Shown here piece by piece: positions 1 through 7,138 of a stretch of DNA of 64,000 nucleotides (positions are counted from its first letter, which is position 1; each line of letters starts with the position of its first letter). Made by a program: the position numbers and the translations under genes. The notes under the pieces were generated by a model, which saw nothing but the letters and a program-made list of their open reading frames with translations, ran no database searches and was not told the origin of the DNA. Source of the DNA: Pseudomonadota bacterium (GTDB lineage: Bacteria > Pseudomonadota > Gammaproteobacteria > Burkholderiales > Burkholderiaceae_B); the NCBI GenBank assembly GCA_023440825.1, contig JAEXRL010000001.1, positions 1 to 64,000 of the forward strand, in the 5' to 3' direction.

Positions 1-308
1 TCACTTGGATCTTTGGGATCGCTCGGGTCTTTAGGATCGCTTGGATCTTTGGGATCACTTGGGTCTTTAGGATCGCTCGGGTCTTTGGGATCGTTTGGAT
101 CATTCGGGTTGTTGGGGTCTGTACCACCACCACCACCACCGCCGCCTCCATCACCGTTGCCCGGATCTGGTGCCACGATTCCATTGGCCCCTTTGGCTGA
201 TGTCATGATGCCGCCGCTGCAGGCAGTCAGCGTGAGGCTGCTACCTAGTAATATCGCGAGTGCGGTTTTTCTTAAGGCGTCTGTCTTGCTGTTTTGGCTT
301 GAAGTCAT
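1..308 (-). CDS. Partial lipoprotein (copy A) with Asp-Pro-Ser-Asp-Pro-Lys repeats
   Basis: The N-terminal 102 codons of a lipoprotein whose 3' part lies outside the window. The start at 308 is preceded by GGAG six bases upstream. A signal sequence ends in the lipobox LTAC (Cys30), so the mature protein should be lipid-anchored. It continues with a Gly run and then four complete DPSDPK hexapeptides plus the start of a fifth at the window edge, each encoded by an 18-base unit. The first 30 residues closely match copy B (shared SQNSKT/KQNSKT and LAILLG stretches), so A, B and C are paralogues. The gene has its own sigma-54 promoter. Whether it carries the LLAPVT repeats of B and C and a marR gene behind it cannot be seen. 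Confidence 0.85.
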   Translation of the reverse strand, partial: MTSSQNSKTDALRKTALAILLGSSLTLTACSGGIMTSAKGANGIVAPDPGNGDGGGGGGGGGTDPNNPNDPNDPKDPSDPKDPSDPKDPSDPKDPSDPKDPS

Positions 309-352
309 TTTTGGCTCCAGTTGGCTCTTTGATTAAATATGTATAGATATAC

Positions 353-370
353 AAGCAAATATCGTGCCAA
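353..370 (-). promoter_or_regulatory. Sigma-54 promoter of lipoprotein A
   Basis: The minus strand reads TTGGCACGATATTTGCTT. This fits the sigma-54 consensus with GG and GC separated by exactly 10 bases. Transcription would begin near 343, about 35 bases before the start codon. The same element precedes copies B and C. Confidence 0.85.
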
Positions 371-470
371 TTTAATTGATTTTATTTTATTTGTTAAGTT
401 GTTGATATATATGAAGTATTTATTTTATTCTCACCTTGGTAAGCGGTCTCGGCATGGGCCGTATCTTTTG

Positions 471-502
471 CTTACAAATGTTCTGTCTGTGGGGGAACAT
501 GG
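471..502. promoter_or_regulatory. Conserved upstream element of copy A, possible enhancer site
   Basis: This 32-base stretch matches 2531-2562 upstream of copy B at about 26 of 32 positions (shared TGCTTACA, TGTTCTG, GGG, AACAT). Both lie about 115 bases upstream of their promoter's -12 GC, a typical distance for a sigma-54 activator site. The role is inferred from conservation and position. Confidence 0.5.
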
Positions 503-549
503 TGCTTCTTGACTCTCCACGACTAGGCGGGGTGGTGCAGTGGGCAGAT

Positions 550-580
550 AAAAAAACCGCTACACAGTGGTAGCGGTTAA
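550..580 (-). terminator. Intrinsic terminator after marR copy 2
   Basis: On the minus strand AACCGCTAC and GTAGCGGTT form a 9-base-pair stem around a short loop, followed by a T run. It ends the lipoprotein B-marR unit before copy A begins. Confidence 0.9.
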
Positions 581-601
581 ATGCTCATCTACGGATAGTT
601 T

Positions 602-1195
602 CTAGTTGTGACGTCTTAATAGGCCGCGCTCTTCAATGGAGTCAGAAGACAAAGATGGGTAGCCTTGCAGAAATTCGAGCATGGCAGTGATCTGGGCCGT
701 GCTGTGTTTCGATAGGTGCCCAATACTATGCTCAAGAGCCTGTTCTTTCATCTCGATCACTGTCAGGCATTTATCCATGACCGGATGCAGAGCCGTTACC
801 CTTTTGTCCAAGGGGTGATGCCCTCGCTCTATGTAGCCAGCCTGTTCCAGGCGTTGCACTAAAGCGGCGACGCCACTGGCACTTAAATCCATGATTTGTG
901 CTAGTTGGCCTACGGCCAGGGCGTCGTACTCCAAAATGTACTCCAGTGCCTTGTAGTCCTGGAGTGACATGCCTGCGCTGGCTGCCAACTGTGCCTTTAA
1001 GGCTTCAGCGAAGATGGCAAAGCGCCTGCCTATCATGCTGTGCAGATCTTTCTGCATAGACGGTGATAAGGCCATGCTGTAGTTTTCCGTGCTTTGCCCC
1101 CATTTTTTGAGCTCAGCGTGTTCTGAAGGAATGGCGTGCTGCATTGCCCGGTAAGACTCAGTGGAGTAGCTTGTTTTATAGAGCGAGTATGTCAT
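602..1195 (-). CDS. MarR-family winged-helix regulator (cassette B)
   Basis: A 197-residue protein with a MarR-type DNA-binding domain at about residues 75-150: helix-turn-helix (VGQLAQIMDLSASGVAALVQ) followed by the wing segment with the family's D-K-R-V-T signature. An N-terminal extension of about 50 residues precedes the usual dimerisation helices. The start codon shares its A with the lipoprotein B stop (TAATG), so translation is probably coupled. It is paralogous to 2656-3228. The ligand and target are unknown; autoregulation of the cassette is the simplest inference. Confidence 0.88.
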   Translation of the reverse strand: MTYSLYKTSYSTESYRAMQHAIPSEHAELKKWGQSTENYSMALSPSMQKDLHSMIGRRFAIFAEALKAQLAASAGMSLQDYKALEYILEYDALAVGQLAQIMDLSASGVAALVQRLEQAGYIERGHHPLDKRVTALHPVMDKCLTVIEMKEQALEHSIGHLSKHSTAQITAMLEFLQGYPSLSSDSIEERGLLRRHN

Positions 1196-2370
1196 TACTT
1201 CCCTCCGCCTAATAGGCCTCCCAGGAGACCGGTTACAGGAGACAGGAGCCCCTGATTGCTCGAGCCAGCGTTGTCATTAGTGCTGTCACCGCCTTGTAAA
1301 CTTCCGGTCACGCCGCCTAGCAGTCCTGTTACAGGTGCCAGTAAGCCGCCATTGGCTGCGTCACCGCCAGACAAGCTACCGGTTACGCCACCCAAGAGAT
1401 TGGTGACGGGAGCAAGCAAGCCGCCGTTGGCTGCGTTACCGCCAGTCAGTCCACCGGTTACGCCGCCAAGCAGACCTGTAACGGGAGCTAATAAGCCACC
1501 GTTAGCGGCCTCGCCTCCCAAGCCACCGGTGACACCGCTTAATAGGCCAGTGACCGGAGCGAGCAGACCACCATTGGCCGCATCGCCACCCAGTCCGCCT
1601 GTGAGTCCGCCCAGTAGGTTGGTGACAGGTGCCAGTAGGCCGCCATTATTTGCGTCACCACCCAGGCCACCGGTCAGGCCACCTAATAAGCCATTTTCAC
1701 CCCCTAGTGGAGCGGTTAGCGATGCTACGGCCAAGGTGACATGATTGAGGGTGTCGCCAAGTGGGTTGGTGTTGTCCTCGCCGCTTTGTAATAAACCGCC
1801 AGCGCTATTGACGGCTTGGCCCAGGTGCTGAAGTGTTCCACCTAAGCCTAGCGGTACGGTCTGGTCTAGTTGTCCACCCGCGTCGGCCAGCACGGTGCCC
1901 AATCCACCTAGCAGGGCATTAATGGGTTCGCCCAAGCCTGTGCTATCGCCTAGCCCTTGGGTAAGAGAAGTCACGTCATCGCTTAGCGGTACGACTAGCG
2001 TGTCTAGCGTTTCGCCAAGTTGGCGCCCTGTGTCGGCCAGGCCCAGAGGCAGCACATTGTCTACGGCTGAGCCTACATTGTCTAGGCTGGGTGCAAGTAG
2101 ACCACTGCGCTGTCCGCTAGGATCGTCAATGGGGTCTTTGCCGTTGCCAGGATTTTTGCCTGGGTCCTTGCCGTCATCTGGGTTTTTGCCACCACCAGGG
2201 TTTTGCCCACCGGGGATACCACCATTGTCAGGTGGCGTGATGATGGACGAGGGGTCGGCATGTGTTTTTAAAGAGCCGCTGCAGGCGCTAATGGCTAAGG
2301 TGCAGCCAAGTAAAATAGCTAAAGCGGTATAACGTAAAGGTTCTGTCTTGCTGTTTTGCTTTGTTTTCAT
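1195..2370 (-). CDS. Collagen-like-family repeat lipoprotein (copy B)
   Basis: A 391-residue predicted lipoprotein. The start at 2370 is chosen because GGAG lies six bases upstream and a good signal peptide with an Ala-Cys lipobox (Cys30) follows; the open frame runs further upstream without support. A Gly/Asp/Pro/Asn-rich linker (about 40-85) leads to a middle region (about 90-225) of regularly spaced Gly and Leu that I recognise, from memory, as resembling the bacterial collagen-like middle domain family. Then come five 24-25-residue repeats of the type NGGLLAPVTxLLGGxTG, and the terminal block GLLSPVTGLLGGLLGGGK. It is probably anchored at the cell envelope; function unknown. It is coupled to the MarR gene at 602-1195. 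Confidence 0.85.
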   Translation of the reverse strand: MKTKQNSKTEPLRYTALAILLGCTLAISACSGSLKTHADPSSIITPPDNGGIPGGQNPGGGKNPDDGKDPGKNPGNGKDPIDDPSGQRSGLLAPSLDNVGSAVDNVLPLGLADTGRQLGETLDTLVVPLSDDVTSLTQGLGDSTGLGEPINALLGGLGTVLADAGGQLDQTVPLGLGGTLQHLGQAVNSAGGLLQSGEDNTNPLGDTLNHVTLAVASLTAPLGGENGLLGGLTGGLGGDANNGGLLAPVTNLLGGLTGGLGGDAANGGLLAPVTGLLSGVTGGLGGEAANGGLLAPVTGLLGGVTGGLTGGNAANGGLLAPVTNLLGGVTGSLSGGDAANGGLLAPVTGLLGGVTGSLQGGDSTNDNAGSSNQGLLSPVTGLLGGLLGGGK

Positions 2371-2411
2371 CATATTCTCCGTTTGGGAAGGTGAGGCTGT
2401 TATGGATATAT

Positions 2412-2429
2412 AAGCAAATATCGTGCCAA
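2412..2429 (-). promoter_or_regulatory. Sigma-54 promoter of lipoprotein B
   Basis: The minus strand reads TTGGCACGATATTTGCTT, identical over all 18 bases to the copy A promoter, with GG-10-GC spacing. Transcription would start near 2402, about 32 bases before the chosen start codon, which also supports that start. Confidence 0.87.
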
Positions 2430-2530
2430 TTTTTTGTCTGTGTGATAAATAGTGAGAAAATGGATAAGAGTCATATGGGATGGGGCTTAGCGAGCGCTGG
2501 CGTTCAGGCAGTAAGCTGGGTTGTTTCAAA

Positions 2531-2562
2531 TGCTTACATGTGTTCTGGCTCTTGGGTAACAT
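2531..2562. promoter_or_regulatory. Conserved upstream element of copy B, possible enhancer site
   Basis: Counterpart of 471-502, placed 116 bases upstream of the -12 element. It begins TGCTTACATG and ends GGGTAACATT. The conserved sequence and equal spacing suggest binding by one sigma-54 activator; this is inferred. Confidence 0.5.
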
Positions 2563-2573
2563 TCGGTGTGCGA

Positions 2574-2586
2574 TGTAACGGTTACA
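2574..2586. promoter_or_regulatory. 13-base palindrome TGTAACGGTTACA
   Basis: A perfect 6-1-6 inverted repeat between the B promoter region and the terminator of the preceding cassette. Its GTAAC/GTTAC half-sites recur as GTTACGTTAC upstream of copy C. It may be an operator for one of the MarR proteins or part of an activator site. Confidence 0.4.
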
Positions 2587-2604
2587 GAGCGGGGGGATGG
2601 GCAC

Positions 2605-2640
2605 AAAAAAAACCCTGTCTGGCAGGCAGAGCAGGGTTTA
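2605..2640 (-). terminator. Intrinsic terminator after marR copy 1
   Basis: On the minus strand AAACCCTG pairs with CAGGGTTT and a long T run follows directly. It separates cassette C from cassette B, so B depends on its own promoter. Confidence 0.92.
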
Positions 2641-2655
2641 GTGATCCAGTTTTAA

Positions 2656-3228
2656 TTACAGGCTGCGTGATACCAAGTCGTTGTGATCTAGCCAGCGCTG
2701 GGTGCTGCGTCGCATGCTGTTGGTATTGTTGAGTAAAAAATCATAGACCGCTAACAGTTGGCTGGGGTTGTGTTCTGCCGCCTCGCGTAGACTGTATTCC
2801 AGGGCTTGTTCCTTGCGGTGCAAGATGGGTGTGCATTCTGATTCAATCGGATAGAGTGCAGTGACACGCTTATCGAGCGGGTGTTGCCCTTTGCGAACAA
2901 AGCCCTTTTTTATGAGGCGTTTTACTAAAGACGTAACACCGCTGGCACTCAGATCTAGAAGCTGGGCGAGCTGGCCTATGGGTAAAGCATCAAATTCCAT
3001 AATGTATTCGAGTGCTTTGTAGTCATTCAGTCGCAGCCCCATCTCGGCGGCAACCGCCGATTTCATGGCCGCTGCCTGCACGCCGTACTGGCGATTCAGA
3101 AGGTGCCCTAAATCATGCAGCATGTGCTCGGACAGTATGCTTTTACGAGCGCTGTGTGGGTGGCTGTTTAGAGATGTTGGTGAGCCGTGTACAGGGTTGT
3201 GTATGGGGTTCATGACTGCGTTCATCAT
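2656..3228 (-). CDS. MarR-family winged-helix regulator (cassette C)
   Basis: A 190-residue MarR-family protein paralogous to 602-1195. They share the DYKALEYI segment, the helix-turn-helix around IGQLAQLLDLSASGVTSLVK and the wing with QHPLDKRVTALYP. The start overlaps the stop of lipoprotein C in the sequence ATGATG, so translation should be coupled; the second ATG at 3225 is an equally possible start. An N-terminal extension of about 45 residues precedes the conserved fold. A strong terminator follows. The effector is unknown. Confidence 0.88.
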   Translation of the reverse strand: MMNAVMNPIHNPVHGSPTSLNSHPHSARKSILSEHMLHDLGHLLNRQYGVQAAAMKSAVAAEMGLRLNDYKALEYIMEFDALPIGQLAQLLDLSASGVTSLVKRLIKKGFVRKGQHPLDKRVTALYPIESECTPILHRKEQALEYSLREAAEHNPSQLLAVYDFLLNNTNSMRRSTQRWLDHNDLVSRSL

Positions 3229-4484
3229 TTTTTGCCTCCCAGCAAGCCACCGAGCAGACCGCTTACTGGACTGAGCAAACCTTTGTTGGTTTCTTTAGGC
3301 GTAGAGGGCGAGTTTGTCGTTGTTTCCGCTGTGCCAGTCAGGCCGCCTGTCACACCATTGAGCAAGTTCGTGACAGGTGTGAGCAATCCTGGCTTATTGC
3401 TTTCCGTGCCAGTCAGGCCGCCTGTCACACCATTGAGCAAGTTCGTAACCGGTGCGAGTAATCCTGGTTTGCTGTTTTCAGCACCCCCTAGTCCGCCTGT
3501 TACGCCGGCGAGTAAGTTCGTGACAGGGGCAAGCAAACCTGGGTTGCTGTTTTCAGCGCCGCCGAGGCCGCCTGTAACGCCAGCAAGTAAGTTCGTGACG
3601 GGGGCAAGCAAGCCTGGGTTGCCGTTTTCAGCACCGCCCAGTCCACCTGTTACGCCGGCGAGTAAGTTCGTGACGGGGGCAAGCAAACCTGCGTTGCTGT
3701 TTTCAACACCTCCCAGTCCGCCAGTAATGCCTCCAAGTAAGTGGGTAACTGGGGCCAGTAAGCCAGCTTCAGTGCCTCCCAGACCGTTTGTGAGTGCTAC
3801 GACTGTGCCGGTGGCATGATTCAGGACCTCTCCTACAGGATTGGCGCTGTTGCCGTGGACTAAGCCGCCAGCACTTTGTACGGTGGCACCCAGAGAGGTG
3901 AGTACGCCACCGACTGATAGGGGCAGAGCGTGCTGGTCAAGGTTTGATCCGGTTTGAGCCAGGGCACTGCCCAGACCGCCTAGCAGTGCATTAATAGGCT
4001 CGCCTATGCCTAAGGTATCACCCAGCTCCTGCGTAACAGGTGTGACGCTCTGTGTGACGGGACTTACAAGGCTGTCCAGTGTGCTTCCTGTTTGTTGCAG
4101 GGTGTCTCTTACGCCTAGCCCGGAGAGCGTATCTAGGGCTGCACCCACATTGCTTAAGGCCGGTTCTAGAACAGCCGTACCTATTCCTTGTGGCGAGGGG
4201 GTGGGTGTGGGGGAGGGGGGTGTCGTGTCGCCATTCGGTTCTTGGCTGCCTGCGCCACCACCTCCTGTTTCACCACCACCTATTCCTGCGCCGCTGCCGC
4301 CACCTGCGGTGATGCCTGGGTTTTGTGTGAGTGCAGGGGAGGTATTAGGTGTGACTTGCGTGACAAAGTTGCGCTCGCCACGTGTTGTGCAGGCCGTAAG
4401 GGCAGTAGCGCCTACCAGTAAGGCTGCGATTAGGCTGGTGCGTGTAGCCAGGTAGTGAAGTCTTGCTGTTTTTACGTCTTTCAT
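3225..4484 (-). CDS. Collagen-like-family repeat lipoprotein (copy C)
   Basis: A 419-residue predicted lipoprotein. GAGGAAC precedes the ATG, and the signal sequence ends in the lipobox LTAC (Cys32). After a Gly/Pro/Thr/Ser-rich linker (about 45-100) comes the same Leu/Gly-patterned middle region as in copy B (LGEPINALLGGLG is nearly identical). Six 25-residue repeats of the type PGLLAPVTNLLAGVTGGLGG follow. The terminal GLLSPVSGLLGGLLGGKK matches copy B. The repeats are close to identical in DNA, suggesting recent unit duplication. First gene of a cassette with the MarR gene at 2656-3228; function unknown. Confidence 0.88.
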   Translation of the reverse strand: MKDVKTARLHYLATRTSLIAALLVGATALTACTTRGERNFVTQVTPNTSPALTQNPGITAGGGSGAGIGGGETGGGGAGSQEPNGDTTPPSPTPTPSPQGIGTAVLEPALSNVGAALDTLSGLGVRDTLQQTGSTLDSLVSPVTQSVTPVTQELGDTLGIGEPINALLGGLGSALAQTGSNLDQHALPLSVGGVLTSLGATVQSAGGLVHGNSANPVGEVLNHATGTVVALTNGLGGTEAGLLAPVTHLLGGITGGLGGVENSNAGLLAPVTNLLAGVTGGLGGAENGNPGLLAPVTNLLAGVTGGLGGAENSNPGLLAPVTNLLAGVTGGLGGAENSKPGLLAPVTNLLNGVTGGLTGTESNKPGLLTPVTNLLNGVTGGLTGTAETTTNSPSTPKETNKGLLSPVSGLLGGLLGGKK

Positions 4485-4533
4485 TTTATGTTCCTCATTT
4501 ATTGAGATACGCTTTTTGCGTTTAATAAATGAG

Positions 4534-4551
4534 AAGCAATTTTCGTGCCAA
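4534..4551 (-). promoter_or_regulatory. Sigma-54 promoter of lipoprotein C
   Basis: The minus strand reads TTGGCACGAAAATTGCTT, differing from the A and B promoters only in the spacer. GG-10-GC spacing is kept. Transcription would start near 4524, about 40 bases before the start codon. Confidence 0.85.
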
Positions 4552-4641
4552 TTTAAGCGGTTATTTTTATTCCTTTGTTTTCAATGGCTTGATGTTTTTG
4601 CTGAGGTGTTTGCTCTTGCCCGCCCCCTACCTTGAACCTGT

Positions 4642-4692
4642 GTTACGTTACGTTTAAGGGCTTTGTTACGTTACATTTATTCTTGGGTGAGA
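4642..4692. promoter_or_regulatory. Direct repeats and TTACAT...CTTGGGT element upstream of copy C
   Basis: GTTACGTTACRTTTA occurs twice, at 4642-4656 and 4665-4679, 23 bases apart. It is followed by TTATTCTTGGGT, resembling the copy B upstream element with a gap. The block lies about 105-155 bases upstream of the sigma-54 promoter, so it is a candidate activator site. Role inferred. Confidence 0.45.
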
Positions 4693-4716
4693 GTAAAAAG
4701 CTGGCTAGTTTAGGTT

Positions 4717-4747
4717 TAAACAAACCGGCACATTACCGGTTTGTTTC
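4717..4747 (-). terminator. Intrinsic terminator after the TpsB gene
   Basis: AAACAAACCGG and CCGGTTTGTTT form an 11-base-pair perfect stem just after the TpsB stop codon. It separates the transporter gene from lipoprotein cassette C. Confidence 0.85.
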
Positions 4748-4754
4748 AGGCTGT

Positions 4755-6515
4755 TTACAAAGCGTTGTGGTAGAACAGGATATTGGTGTTGTAGCGTAGC
4801 TTGCGCTTGTCGCTATTGGTGGGCAGGGCCCCCAGTGGCTTGGCGACATTCAGGTCGATCAGGTAATGCTTATTATTGCTTAGGCGCAAACCCACTGCAG
4901 CCGAGCGTATGCTGCGACGTTGCGCATCGGGGTTCAGGTTCTGGCGGTTATACCAAGTGCGTGCCCAGTCGTGTGCAATATAAGCTTGTATGCTGTTTAG
5001 CCAACTGTTACTAAGTTGGAAACGACGGTTCAGTTCTATGGTGCCACCCAAGCCCTTATCGCCTGCAATTTCTCCTTGCGGGTAGCCGTATCCGTGGCGC
5101 CAAGCTCCGAAGGAGATTTGTTCGGTATTAGGCAAAATGTTGTTACTGTACTGTGTGCTTCCCGATAGACTCAGGCCAAATTTTGCCGGTAATGTCAGGT
5201 TTTGTTTGAAGGCGAGGGTCCAGCGCGTGAAGTTAAGATCGACATCACTTTGGCCTATGGGCTGTATGTACGTGCTTAAGTCTTTTTTTGCCCCCATGGC
5301 GTCTATGCCTTTGTACACGCCCAGGCGTACTTCACGGGATTGGCGACTTGAGGCATCACGGTAATCCAGTTCTGCCTTAAGTACGCGCAGATCCGTGGTT
5401 TCTTCTATCCAGGCCAGATCGGGTTCGCGTTCGTAGTCATCCATAGAACGACTCACGTAAAAACCTGCGCTGCCCTTTAGGCTTTGATGGTTGTTCAAGA
5501 TAAAGGGGTAGCTCAGCGCTGCACCGATGCGTTCGTTAACGACGGTACGATTCCAGCCCAGACGTTGTAGTTGAGCGTCTTTGGGGTGGGAGCGATAGTG
5601 ATACCCATCTATATCCAGGGCTAGGCCATTGCCGCCTAAGGGGACATTCAGGTTTCCGGCTATGTATTTCACATCTTCCGACGAGGTAGGTAAAGCGCCG
5701 GTAATCGTGAGCTTTTCCCCTAGCGGTGTGAGGCTGTTGGCACTGAGTTGCAGCATGGCCTGAGTGCCCGAACCCATGTCTGCCATGCTGGCATTTGCGC
5801 TTAGGCTTTGATGGCGTGCATCAAGAATCAGCTCGCTACTGCCGTCCGTGCGGGTGGCCAGTTTCAAGTCGGGCGTGAACTGTAAGCCGGGTATGGTGCG
5901 CAGCAGGTTCATGGTGCGCTCCAGTGTTTTTTGACTTAGGGGCTTTTCGTCCATCATGGTTTGTGCAATACGCCGAATACGAGCTTCAGAACGACCCGGA
6001 TCTCCTTTCAGGGTCAGTGTTCCGATATGCCCTTCAATCACCGTGACCTTGATCTTCTCTTGAGAAAAATCCTGTTCCTGTAAGACGGCAAAAGACAGGG
6101 GATAGCCAGACTGCTGGTAAAGCGTAGTAATTTTATTGACTTGCTGTATGAGTTCGGCGATGGACAGGGTGCGCCCGCTTAGGGGTGTCAAAATAGCGCT
6201 GATTTCGCTAAATGGAATGCTGCGACTGCCACTGACATCAAAGCCGCGCACTTTTACTTGTTGTTGTAGTCGCGCTTGCAGGGCTGATTGCACTGCAGGG
6301 CTGGGTAGCGTGATGGGGCTAGGGGCTTGGCGTGGTGGTGGGCTTTGCACGGATGGCAAGGCATCCACTGGGTTGCCACGTAAAGGGGCATCGGCCAATG
6401 CGCCAGTACTAATCAAGCTAACTAGTAAGCAGGTGCCCTGAGCCCACTTAAAAGCAGCTCTTTTATTCGGAGTGTGTAATAGAACATGAGACAGTGCTGA
6501 GTCAGTGGGAGCCAT
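4755..6515 (-). CDS. TpsB-family two-partner secretion outer-membrane transporter
   Basis: A 586-residue protein of the FhaC/ShlB/HecB type, which exports a partner TpsA exoprotein across the outer membrane. The N-terminal signal with a long n-region ends near ALA-D (about residue 42). A Pro-rich linker, a POTRA_2-type domain (about 85-165) and a second POTRA-like segment (to about 235) lead into a C-terminal 16-strand-type barrel. The conserved barrel segment HGYGYPQGEIAGDKG (position of the family's VRGY motif) is visible. The chain ends in Leu rather than the usual Phe. No Shine-Dalgarno is evident at this start. No TpsA gene is adjacent; the three lipoprotein cassettes lie directly downstream instead. 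Confidence 0.85.
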   Translation of the reverse strand: MAPTDSALSHVLLHTPNKRAAFKWAQGTCLLVSLISTGALADAPLRGNPVDALPSVQSPPPRQAPSPITLPSPAVQSALQARLQQQVKVRGFDVSGSRSIPFSEISAILTPLSGRTLSIAELIQQVNKITTLYQQSGYPLSFAVLQEQDFSQEKIKVTVIEGHIGTLTLKGDPGRSEARIRRIAQTMMDEKPLSQKTLERTMNLLRTIPGLQFTPDLKLATRTDGSSELILDARHQSLSANASMADMGSGTQAMLQLSANSLTPLGEKLTITGALPTSSEDVKYIAGNLNVPLGGNGLALDIDGYHYRSHPKDAQLQRLGWNRTVVNERIGAALSYPFILNNHQSLKGSAGFYVSRSMDDYEREPDLAWIEETTDLRVLKAELDYRDASSRQSREVRLGVYKGIDAMGAKKDLSTYIQPIGQSDVDLNFTRWTLAFKQNLTLPAKFGLSLSGSTQYSNNILPNTEQISFGAWRHGYGYPQGEIAGDKGLGGTIELNRRFQLSNSWLNSIQAYIAHDWARTWYNRQNLNPDAQRRSIRSAAVGLRLSNNKHYLIDLNVAKPLGALPTNSDKRKLRYNTNILFYHNAL

Positions 6516-7138
6516 ATGCGCAATAAAATAAGAAACACAAACCCTAATACTTTGCCGTAAAGCCTTGGTTTTGTCATGTTATGAGTGAATTCTGTGGTTT
6601 TTGTAATAAAGAGCCTTTTAAATCTGTATTTATTACCTTAATTCAGCTTGTTTGATTTTTTTTTCGTGTTAGTGTTGAGTTAGGTACGAATTAAAGCCTG
6701 TATTGTTTGTTCCATTATTGTTTTTTTTAATCAAAAGCCCATATAAATCAGCCGCTAAGCAGTTTATGTATGGTGCGTCACACTCTTTTTTTATTGTTCT
6801 AATTGTTTCACTTTTTTGTGTCTTTTTCATATGGTTGTATGTAAATGTTACTAGTTGGCATTGAAAAGCAATGAAAAGACGAAATTTGATACAGATTATT
6901 CATGCTTAAAATGCCTGCTTCTAGACCTTCTTATGTCGTTTGTGTATATTTGATCTTGTTTTTGCACTAATACTGCAAAAATGTATCGAAATCGGTACTC
7001 TGCTTCAACGCGTTACAGGCAGTAGTGGTATGTCAGATGTGTCCAAATTGATAAAAATGATGGTGAAGGTTTCTGCCCTCATGGCGGTTTTTGATTTGGA
7101 ATCAGACGTTAAATTTCTTATTTCCTTGGGGGAAAATC
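6516..7138. other. A+T-rich divergent intergenic region between tpsB and flp
   Basis: About 620 bases with many T runs and no convincing gene. It must hold the promoters of the tpsB-type gene (minus) and the tad operon (plus). A perfect 8-base inverted repeat TTTTTGCA/TGCAAAAA at 6959-6981 contains TTGCACTAATACTGCA, a near-match to a sigma-54 promoter with T in place of the first G and correct 10-base spacing. TTGGCATTGAAAAGCA at 6855 has the right elements but 9-base spacing. Confidence 0.5.

Noticed and set aside
13..336. Plus-strand frame with Gly-Ser-Leu repeats
   Set aside because: It is antisense to the DPSDPK repeats of lipoprotein A, which has a signal peptide, lipobox, Shine-Dalgarno and promoter.
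1210..1700. Regularly spaced repeats that could suggest a CRISPR array
   Set aside because: The period is 72-75 bases, stays in frame within a lipoprotein gene and has no unique spacers.
1256..3819. Pro/Ser/Thr-rich plus-strand open frames such as 1256-1744, 1895-2332 and 3187-3819
   Set aside because: They are the antisense of the Gly/Leu-rich lipoprotein repeats; composition follows from that, and they have no ribosome-binding sites or family features.
6855..6870. TTGGCATTGAAAAGCA as a sigma-54 promoter
   Set aside because: GG and GC are 9 bases apart instead of 10, which normally abolishes function.
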